DNA of 64,000 bases from Bacillus solimangrovi (GTDB taxonomy: Bacteria > Bacillota > Bacilli > Bacillales > Bacillaceae_N): the NCBI RefSeq assembly GCF_001742425.1, contig NZ_MJEH01000003.1:48028-112027 (forward strand). The letters are read 5' to 3'. The notes below the pieces were generated by a model. That model was given only the letters and a program-made list of their open reading frames with translations, was not told where the DNA came from and did not search any database. The position numbers and the translations under genes are program-made. Positions 56,442-64,000 of the stretch are shown here, one piece after another. Each line of letters begins with the position of its first letter. The first letter of the stretch is position 1.

Positions 56442-56840
56442 TCAGTTCAAAAAGAGTACTAAAATATTTGCGAATCCCAATAGAGAAATAAGCAATGGAA
56501 GGACAAATGGTGGACCACTCATCGTATTTTCAATATTAAATCCACCTGTTCGATCTTGAATTGCTTTTATATGATAAAAAGTCCCAATAACACCTGTGAA
56601 AATAGCAATAATCGATAAAGTAAATAGAACCCATTTCAAAAAGTCATTTAAAATAAAACTGTTAAATAATCCAAAAAAAACTAGTAATGGTAAGGTTATA
56701 ACAGGTAACCACATTGGTTTTCGATGAAACTTTCCACGTTTGTGTGAGAGTGTAACTTGGATAAGCAATAACAAATAAGCGATACTGAGCACAAGGATAA
56801 GTATTCTTCCTAATTCCCAACCATCCCAAGAGTTGTTCAC
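56442..56840 (-). CDS. membrane protein in the GMC operon
   Basis: The protein of about 132 residues has four helices (about 10-30, 44-62, 66-85, 112-130). A GTG at 56840 follows GGGAGGAAGG. Codons back to 56897 are less likely. I do not recognise the family. It is the first gene of the dehydrogenase operon and may anchor the complex in the membrane in place of a cytochrome subunit. That role is inference. Confidence 0.65.
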   Translation of the reverse strand: MNNSWDGWELGRILILVLSIAYLLLLIQVTLSHKRGKFHRKPMWLPVITLPLLVFFGLFNSFILNDFLKWVLFTLSIIAIFTGVIGTFYHIKAIQDRTGGFNIENTMSGPPFVLPLLISLLGFANILVLFLN

Positions 56841-57038
56841 AATGCCTTCCTCCCTTTTGAAGAAGCCTTTTAAACCATTTATCATCAAACTTACCACTCT
56901 AAACCTTTGGTCATAAAATTAACTTTACTCATATTGTGGCAAGCAAAACTGTTTCTATGTAATTTTTAACAAAAATTTATATGCAATATTTTTGAGAGAA
57001 GAAGACACAATAACTTTTGAAAGGGGAGGTTTTTAACT

Positions 57039-57470
57039 ATGAACCAATCGATCCGAAATCTTATGAGCTCCAATGTTGTTACAATTGATGCACAACAATC
57101 CGTGCAAGAAGCAGCACAGCTAATGAGCCAACATAACATTGGTGTGTTACCTGTAACACAAAATGGTCAAGTTTGTGGGATGATCACAGATCGTGATATT
57201 ACGTTACGTGACACTGCAAAAGGTCAAGGTGGGAATGAACCGGTATCCCAAGTTATGACGAATAATGTAGTACAAGCGACACCAGACATGGATGTTAACC
57301 AAGTGTCACAATTAATGTCACAAAACCAAATTCGTAGAATTCCTGTCGTTGAAAACGGTCAGGTTGTCGGTATGTTCTCGCTAGGTGATATGGCAACGAA
57401 TGAACAAACTGATCATCAAGCAGAAGAAACGCTTACGAATATTTCGAAACCATCTGAGCCTAATCATTAA
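57039..57470 (+). CDS. CBS domain protein
   Basis: The 143-residue protein consists of two CBS domains ('MSSNVVTIDAQQSVQEAAQLMSQHNIGVLPV' and 'MTNNVVQATPDMDVNQVSQLMSQNQIRRIPVV'), which bind adenine nucleotides in pairs. It has no further catalytic domain. Such small proteins act as regulators of unknown partners. It is Gln-rich. ATG after GGGGAGG. It stands alone with a terminator. Confidence 0.9.
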   Translation: MNQSIRNLMSSNVVTIDAQQSVQEAAQLMSQHNIGVLPVTQNGQVCGMITDRDITLRDTAKGQGGNEPVSQVMTNNVVQATPDMDVNQVSQLMSQNQIRRIPVVENGQVVGMFSLGDMATNEQTDHQAEETLTNISKPSEPNH

Positions 57471-57477
57471 TCCTAGG

Positions 57478-57505
57478 AGCACCTGTTTAATTGCAGGTGC
57501 TTTCT
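57478..57505 (+). terminator. terminator of the CBS gene
   Basis: An 8-bp stem (AGCACCTG / CAGGTGCT) is followed by TTTCTTT. Confidence 0.8.
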
Positions 57506-57826
57506 TTAGTTAGTGATAGTTCGTACAAATATAGTTCATCCAAACATCATTTATATGAGTTCATAATTCATCTCATCGAAAAATAAAAATAACCTGTTTA
57601 TCCAATGTCCTATTACATAATAACGGTAGTAAGATGTGTTGAGCTTTTTTAATTTATAATTGAAGGAAATGAGCATCAGTTTGAGGAATTTTAAACCATA
57701 ATGATTTGGGTGCTTTGTTAAATAAAATGTTATGGTACTTATGAAATAAAGGTGAGAGTCATTTCTCATAGGATAGAAAGCTAGTATCCTATGGTTATTT
57801 GATTTTTTAGGTGAAGGGTGAGCATA
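57506..57826. promoter_or_regulatory. leader region of glpP
   Basis: About 320 bases with no gene. A 9-bp hairpin (CATAGGATA at 57767-57775 with TATCCTATG at 57785-57793) lies 33 bases before the start and is followed by a T-rich stretch. It may be an attenuator of glpP. Confidence 0.45.
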
Positions 57827-58372
57827 TTGTCGTTTCAAAACCAAACAATTTTACCATCTGTACGAAATATGAAAGAGTTTGATCAATTATTAAGTAGTGA
57901 TTATGAATATTTAGTGTTACTTGATAGCCATGTTGGCCAAGTGAAGAACATTGTTGAAACTGCTAAAAAGTATAATAAAAAAATGTTTTTACATGTAGAC
58001 TTAATTCAAGGATTGAAAAATGATGAATTTGCAACGGAATACTTATGTCAGCATGTGAAGCCAGCTGGTCTTATTTCAACTAGGGCTAATGTGATTATGA
58101 CTGCAAAGAAGAAGGGTGTCTATGCAGTACAACGACTGTTTCTACTTGATACGAATGCGCTAGAAAAAAGTTATCGACTAATTGAAAAAACACAACCTGA
58201 TTTTATTGAAGTTATGCCAGGAATTATTCCTCATATGATTGCTGAGGTTAAGGAACGAACGAACATTCAAATTTTTGCGGGTGGTTTAATTCGCTCACAG
58301 GAGGAAGTAAATGCTGCATTAGCATCAGGTGCCATTGCAGTTACAACTTCAATGCAAGATTTTTGGAAGTAA
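57827..58372 (+). CDS. glpP: glycerol-3-phosphate-responsive antiterminator
   Basis: The RNA-binding antiterminator of about 181 residues has a TIM-barrel-like layout: 'NQTILPSVRNMKEFDQLL', 'KKMFLHVDLIQGLKNDEFATEYL', 'ISTRANVIMTAKKKG' and 'VMPGIIPHMIAEV' plus 'IFAGGLIRSQEEV'. With glycerol-3-phosphate bound it prevents termination in glp leaders, such as the one before glpD here. TTG at 57827 gives the family start 'MSFQNQTILPSVRNM'. GTG at 57818 is possible. Confidence 0.92.
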   Translation: MSFQNQTILPSVRNMKEFDQLLSSDYEYLVLLDSHVGQVKNIVETAKKYNKKMFLHVDLIQGLKNDEFATEYLCQHVKPAGLISTRANVIMTAKKKGVYAVQRLFLLDTNALEKSYRLIEKTQPDFIEVMPGIIPHMIAEVKERTNIQIFAGGLIRSQEEVNAALASGAIAVTTSMQDFWK

Positions 58373-58481
58373 ATAGAGTTTATTTCATTCATATACACAT
58401 ATTAACTAAAATGGAAAAATAACTAAAGATAAGCGTAATTCTGTCGATTATTAGAATGAGTGATTCTGAGGAGGTGCTAGT

Positions 58482-59042
58482 ATGAATATTAGTAGCAATG
58501 TTTATAAACCGTCATTTTCGCATCAGAATGTTAGTAAACAAAGGACGGAGAAAACTATCGAATCTGATCAAAAAGATAATGGATTTGCACTTAATCAATT
58601 AAACGATACGTCCACATTAAATATTAAAAAAGAAAAGAAAGTAATAAAGCAAATAGATTCAAGGAATTTTCTGAAATTCCCTCCAGAAAATGCATCTGAA
58701 GAGGTGAAGGAAGCTTTTGATAATCTAAGTGAGGCGGAGAAAAAGGCATTTTCTCCATTACATGTACTTCATATGGTAAGACAGTTAACACCTGGAGGTT
58801 ATAACTCTTTCTTAAATCAAATTAACGGCCTACACAAATCGTTAACTGATGGTTCATTAAAAACGGTACAAATGTACAATGATTTTTTTAATAAAAAAGA
58901 TTTTTCTTATGAGCAGTTTGCAAGTGAAATGATAAGAGCGTGGGAAAAGTCAAAACAGTTTAATTCACCAGAAAACTACCAGGAAAGAAAGGCAGCTTTA
59001 GTGAGGTTTCAAAAAAATTTACTCGAAAAGGGAGATAACTAA
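58482..59042 (+). CDS. hypothetical protein
   Basis: This 186-residue soluble protein has a low-complexity N-terminal third (Ser/Asn/Gln/Lys rich) and a helical C-terminal domain ('ASEEVKEAFDNLSEAEKKAFSPLHVLHMVRQLTPGGYNSFLNQ', 'SYEQFASEMIRAWEKSKQF'). I recognise no family. GAGGAGG precedes the ATG. It has its own terminator, so it is not in the glp operon. Confidence 0.6.
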   Translation: MNISSNVYKPSFSHQNVSKQRTEKTIESDQKDNGFALNQLNDTSTLNIKKEKKVIKQIDSRNFLKFPPENASEEVKEAFDNLSEAEKKAFSPLHVLHMVRQLTPGGYNSFLNQINGLHKSLTDGSLKTVQMYNDFFNKKDFSYEQFASEMIRAWEKSKQFNSPENYQERKAALVRFQKNLLEKGDN

Positions 59043-59075
59043 AATACTAATGAGATTGACAAATATTAGTATTTT
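59041..59075 (+). terminator. terminator of the hypothetical gene
   Basis: An 11-bp perfect stem (AAAATACTAAT, 59041-59051 with 59065-59075) begins at the stop codon. T-richness after it is moderate. Confidence 0.65.
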
Positions 59076-59083
59076 AGTTAATG

Positions 59084-59119
59084 TTGTATTAATGATTGAT
59101 TAATCAATCATTAATACAA
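59084..59119. promoter_or_regulatory. 36-bp perfect palindrome before a TetR gene
   Basis: TTGTATTAATGATTGATT (59084-59101) and its exact reverse complement (59102-59119) meet without a spacer. It ends 16 bases before the TetR start and overlaps where the promoter and leader should be. It is the likely autorepression operator. Confidence 0.65.
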
Positions 59120-59135
59120 GTATAGGAGATGTAAC

Positions 59136-59738
59136 ATGCCTTTATCTGAACAACAAATTTTAATCATGAAACAAAAGAGAGAAAAGATTTTACAAGAAGC
59201 TATCGTGCTATTTTCAAGGCTCGGTTATGAAGGTACAACGATAAAAAAAGTAGCTGCTGCATCAGGTGTTAGCTTCGGTACGGTCTTCACATATTTTGAG
59301 AATAAAGATCAGCTTTTTCATGCTGCAATAGTTGAACCACTTGAAGAATATCGTTCTGAACTACTTGACTTCAATCCAAATGAAACAGATGTATTCGTTG
59401 AACTTGAGAAAATGGTTACAAATCATATTAAAATTTTTTCTGAATTAAGCGAGTATTTGAGTTTGATTGTTCATATTATCGGACAACATCATCGTTTTGA
59501 AACGACGTTTAAAGAAATCGACCAATTTTATAACGAGTTTAGAGAAAAACTTGTTGAGTTAATTACTAGTGGCCAAGATGCAGGAATATTATTTGAACAA
59601 GAACCAATACACGTTGCGACAGCTTATTTTAGCCTCTTGATGGGAATTAGACTTAATACACCAGATGGAGCAGATGATCAATTTTGGGTGAATATTATAC
59701 CTATAGCGATCCAACTATTTGGTCTGAAAAGAAGTTAG
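59136..59738 (+). CDS. TetR-family regulator
   Basis: The 200-residue protein has the helix-turn-helix 'ILQEAIVLFSRLGYEGTTIKKVAAASGVSFGTVFTYFENKDQLFHAAI' and a helical ligand domain. It precedes an MFS transporter gene by 122 bases in the same direction, so that transporter is its probable target. The ligand is unknown. It starts after TAGGAG. Confidence 0.9.
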   Translation: MPLSEQQILIMKQKREKILQEAIVLFSRLGYEGTTIKKVAAASGVSFGTVFTYFENKDQLFHAAIVEPLEEYRSELLDFNPNETDVFVELEKMVTNHIKIFSELSEYLSLIVHIIGQHHRFETTFKEIDQFYNEFREKLVELITSGQDAGILFEQEPIHVATAYFSLLMGIRLNTPDGADDQFWVNIIPIAIQLFGLKRS

Positions 59739-59860
59739 CTTCATTGCTTAGTAAATGAGACTGATTAACATAATAAATGGAGTTCACAATCATCACGAAG
59801 AAATTCATCGTTAACATGTGTTAAGGAGCATGGTTTTATTATAATCAAGGGGTGATGAGA

Positions 59861-61147
59861 GTGGGTTTTTTGAAGTTTAACTCTACCATTCAATTAAGGC
59901 TTATATTGTTATTTATAACAACGATGGCAACGATGTCGGTGACACCATATTTAGTTATCTATTTTTCTACTCAAGTAGGAACCCTTATTACAGGATTCAT
60001 GTTTTTAGGTGTCATGATAGCAACGGTCGTTGGTTCTTTCTTAGGTGGATATGTATCTGACAAAATAGGGCGTAAGAAAGTCATCGTTTTAGCAGAAACG
60101 ATCGTATTTATTGGATTTATTTGTGCAGCAGTGGTTAATTCCCCTTGGTTCAACCTTCCTTATGTAACATTTTTATTGTTTGTATTGATTCATTTAAGTA
60201 CAGGAGCGGCAGAACCTGTTTACCAAGCACTTATTATAGATATTAGTGATGCAAACGATAGAAAATTAATCTATACATATTCGTACTGGTTACGAAACTT
60301 AGCAGCTGCAATTGGGGCAATGGCTGGTGCTTTTCTATTCTATGAGTATCATTTCTACTTATTTATAGGAGTAGCTCTCTTTACTTTACTTTCTCTTATT
60401 CTTACGATTATGTTTATTAAAGAAACTTACAAGCCTGTCCAAACAACAATTCATCGTTCATCAAAAGTAAAAAAATCAACCCACATCTTGGACTTCTTCT
60501 CTTCATATAGAAGTATTATGAAGCATAAATCATTTGTTGCATTAGCGATAGCTAACTTATTCATTTTATCTGCTGAGGAGCAGTTAACAAACTTAATTGG
60601 AATTCGTTTGATTAATGAAATTGATTCTCCTGTACAAATAATATCGTTTTTTCCTTTTGAAGTAGATGGAATGAATCTAGTAGGTATTTTGAAATCAGAA
60701 AATACAATATTAGTTGTATGCTTAACAATAGTAGTTTCTTATATTATGCAACATGTTAAAGATCGAGCTGTTTTAATTAGTGGCGTATTTCTCTACTTCA
60801 TCGGTTATACGATTATCAGTTTTAGTAATATGCCATTAATACTACTACTAGCAATGTTCATTGCATCAATAGGGGAATTAATGCATATTCCAGTGAAACA
60901 AACACTTTTAGCAAATATGGTTCCAGATGATTCGCGAAGTACATATATGGCATTTTACTCCATTACTTCAATCGTTGGTGTAAGTACTGCGGGTCTATTC
61001 ATTATCATTAGTAAATGGATCGAGACGTATATGATATCTACAATAATCGGTTTAATGGGTGTCCTAAGTATGATCTTATTAGTTAGAATTACACGATCTG
61101 ACAGTGTAGAAACATCTAATCAACAGCTTATTTCTAAAGGGCACTAG
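59861..61147 (+). CDS. MFS transporter
   Basis: The 12-helix transporter of about 428 residues has the MFS motif A 'GGYVSDKIGRKKVIVLAE' at about 60-77, and an unusually long central loop (about 190-260). It resembles multidrug MFS proteins such as YttB/MdtG in general form. Substrate unknown. The GTG at 59861 follows AAGGGG. Frame open from 59852. Whether it serves the glycerol system or is a resistance gene is not shown. Confidence 0.85.
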   Translation: MGFLKFNSTIQLRLILLFITTMATMSVTPYLVIYFSTQVGTLITGFMFLGVMIATVVGSFLGGYVSDKIGRKKVIVLAETIVFIGFICAAVVNSPWFNLPYVTFLLFVLIHLSTGAAEPVYQALIIDISDANDRKLIYTYSYWLRNLAAAIGAMAGAFLFYEYHFYLFIGVALFTLLSLILTIMFIKETYKPVQTTIHRSSKVKKSTHILDFFSSYRSIMKHKSFVALAIANLFILSAEEQLTNLIGIRLINEIDSPVQIISFFPFEVDGMNLVGILKSENTILVVCLTIVVSYIMQHVKDRAVLISGVFLYFIGYTIISFSNMPLILLLAMFIASIGELMHIPVKQTLLANMVPDDSRSTYMAFYSITSIVGVSTAGLFIIISKWIETYMISTIIGLMGVLSMILLVRITRSDSVETSNQQLISKGH

Positions 61148-61210
61148 AACCTAGAACGATTAGTGAAGATTAAAGGGATAGTTACTTAGATTAACGAAGA
61201 TATAATATAG

Positions 61211-62722
<1,512 letters not shown>

Positions 62723-62761
62723 TGTAAGTAAATTTAGATAATTATAGTAAGCTAGCTTTCT

Positions 62762-62776
62762 ATGTAAGCGCATGCT
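62762..62776 (+). promoter_or_regulatory. cre-like site at the glpD promoter
   Basis: ATGTAAGCGCATGCT fits the cre consensus WTGNAANCGNWNNCW completely. It abuts TATACT (62776-62781), the likely -10 of glpD, so CcpA could repress it. Confidence 0.6.
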
Positions 62777-62816
62777 ATACTGAATTTAAGTTAATATATA
62801 GGTTGGAGACATGGAG

Positions 62817-62869
62817 AAACCGTAACTCCCTAGAATTATTATTTCTAGGGCTTGTTACGGTTTTTTTTT
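62817..62869 (+). terminator. leader terminator of glpD (GlpP target)
   Basis: AAACCGTAAC (62817-62826) pairs with GTTACGGTTT (62854-62863), and CCCTAGAA with TTCTAGGG inside it. T9 follows. The glpD ATG is about 50 bases downstream. It is the type of leader that GlpP antiterminates in Bacillus. Confidence 0.85.
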
Positions 62870-62917
62870 ATTTGTTGTTTGGATATAAATAGTAATAGAA
62901 CGAAGGGGGAATCACAT

Positions 62918-64000
62918 ATGCAATCTACAATCTCAAGCTTAGAACGTGGGAGTATAAAACGACAGTTATCAGAGCGTGATTATGATTTGTTGGTGATCGG
63001 TGGAGGCATTACAGGTGCAGGGATTGCACTTGATGCAGCGAGTAGAGGTATGAATGTAGCTCTTGTTGAGATGCAGGACTATGCTGCAGGAACATCGAGT
63101 AGATCTACAAAGTTGGTACACGGTGGATTACGATACTTAAAACAACTGGAAGTGAAAATGGTTGCTGAAGTAGGGAAGGAACGTGCGATCGTTTATGAAA
63201 ATGGTCCACATGTAACAACACCAGAGTGGATGATGTTGCCGATATATGAAAATGGCACGTTTGGGAAAATCAGTACGTCTATTGGATTGCGTGTCTATGA
63301 TTATTTAGCTGGAGTAAAACGAACTGAAAGACGGTCTATGCTTACGCGTGAAGAAACGTTAAATTTAGAGCCTAACCTGAAGAGATCAGGATTAAAGGGT
63401 GGCGGATATTATGTCGAGTATCGAACGGATGACGCACGTTTAACGATAGAAGTGTTAAAAAAAGCGGTTGAATATGGTGCAACAGTATTAAATTATGCTA
63501 AAGTAGAAAGTTTTAAATATGAATCTGGAAAGATAGTTGGTGTAAATGTAGCTGACCAATTAAATGCAGACACAATTACAATTCAAGCGAAGAAGATTGT
63601 TAATGCTACAGGTCCATGGGTAGATACATTACGAGAAAAAGATAAATCGAAAAAAGGTAAAACGTTGCATCATACAAAAGGAATCCATCTCGTCTTTGAT
63701 CAATCCGCGTTTCCTCTAAAACAAGCTGTATATTTTGATACACCTGATGGACGGATGGTATTTGCGATTCCACGCGATGGTAAAACGTATGTAGGCACGA
63801 CGGATACAACCTACAATGATAATCTTGCACACCCACGAATGACAATAGAAGATAAAGAATATGTGTTAGACGCAATTCACTTTATGTTCCCATCTATTCG
63901 AGTAACAGAAGCCGATATTGAGTCTAGTTGGACTGGACTTCGCCCACTTATTCATGAAGAAGGTAAAGATCCTTCAGAAATTTCTCGTAATGTATCTACC
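62918..64000 (+). CDS. glpD: aerobic glycerol-3-phosphate dehydrogenase (3' end missing)
   Basis: The frame starts at ATG 62918 after AAGGGGGA and is open to the window end, 361 codons of an expected 550 or so. FAD-binding '[52 protein letters not shown]' is at about 23-75. It oxidises glycerol-3-phosphate to dihydroxyacetone phosphate at the membrane and passes electrons to the quinone pool. It follows glpK and is regulated by the cre-like site and leader terminator above. Confidence 0.95.
   Translation, partial: MQSTISSLERGSIKRQLSERDYDLLVIGGGITGAGIALDAASRGMNVALVEMQDYAAGTSSRSTKLVHGGLRYLKQLEVKMVAEVGKERAIVYENGPHVTTPEWMMLPIYENGTFGKISTSIGLRVYDYLAGVKRTERRSMLTREETLNLEPNLKRSGLKGGGYYVEYRTDDARLTIEVLKKAVEYGATVLNYAKVESFKYESGKIVGVNVADQLNADTITIQAKKIVNATGPWVDTLREKDKSKKGKTLHHTKGIHLVFDQSAFPLKQAVYFDTPDGRMVFAIPRDGKTYVGTTDTTYNDNLAHPRMTIEDKEYVLDAIHFMFPSIRVTEADIESSWTGLRPLIHEEGKDPSEISRNVST

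Noticed and set aside
57551..57844. Minus-strand open frame of 97 codons before glpP
   Set aside because: It overlaps the glpP start and hairpin, is AT-rich and Tyr/Phe/Asn-rich like non-coding translation, and has no ribosome site.

Overview
The window is AT-rich chromosomal DNA from a Bacillaceae bacterium. AGGAGG-type ribosome binding sites, frequent GTG and TTG starts, and close homologues of Bacillus genes (glcT-ptsGHI, ohrR-ohrA, fosB, ald-adeR, yrrT/mccAB, glpP/glpK/glpD) support this. I cannot name the genus. No tRNA, rRNA, CRISPR array, prophage, transposase or integrase is visible. The gene content looks like ordinary core and accessory metabolism with some local decay.

Layout. 1-12 kb: partial ASCH protein, small membrane protein, malate synthase G, a 5'-3' exonuclease, an ATP-grasp ligase, DinB, an ammonium transporter with a GlnR/TnrA-type site, a DUF294 nucleotidyltransferase followed by a DEDDh exonuclease, an RluA pseudouridine synthase, an RNA methyltransferase and a GrpB-like protein. 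12-19 kb: ABC-F ATPase, RocR-like sigma-54 activator, alpha/beta hydrolase, a stand-alone MprF-C-type acyltransferase domain and pyrroline-5-carboxylate reductase. 19-29 kb: lipoprotein / response regulator / histidine kinase operon and two divergent YcdB/YcdC-SLH surface proteins. 29-31.7 kb: ohrR-ohrA, two broken small genes and fosB. 31.7-38 kb: alr, ald and adeR, then a LysR regulator divergent from a YeiH-type exporter. 38-42 kb: nupC-deoC-xapX-like operon and a dicarboxylate symporter. 42-47.5 kb: glcT, its RNA target and ptsG-ptsH-ptsI. 47.5-51 kb: yrrT-luxS-mccA-mccB. 51-57.5 kb: TetR with an ABC exporter, a GMC dehydrogenase operon and a CBS protein. 57.8-64 kb: glp region (glpP, unknown gene, TetR, MFS, glpK, glpD) with no glpF.

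How the parts connect. PtsI and HPr drive glucose uptake through PtsG. They probably also control GlpK, which keeps the phosphorylatable histidine (His231) of Gram-positive glycerol kinases. Candidate cre sites lie before nupC and glpD, and glpD has a leader terminator suited to GlpP antitermination. The yrrT-luxS-mccAB operon links S-ribosylhomocysteine cleavage to cysteine formation from homocysteine.

The less ordinary signals are a MITE-like repeat present in three copies, the Amt/DUF294/exonuclease cluster, luxS inside the methionine-to-cysteine operon with a terminator-like hairpin before mccB, a 36-bp perfect palindrome before a TetR gene, and a lipoprotein gene broken at a T tract. I found no clearly undescribed defence or mobile system.
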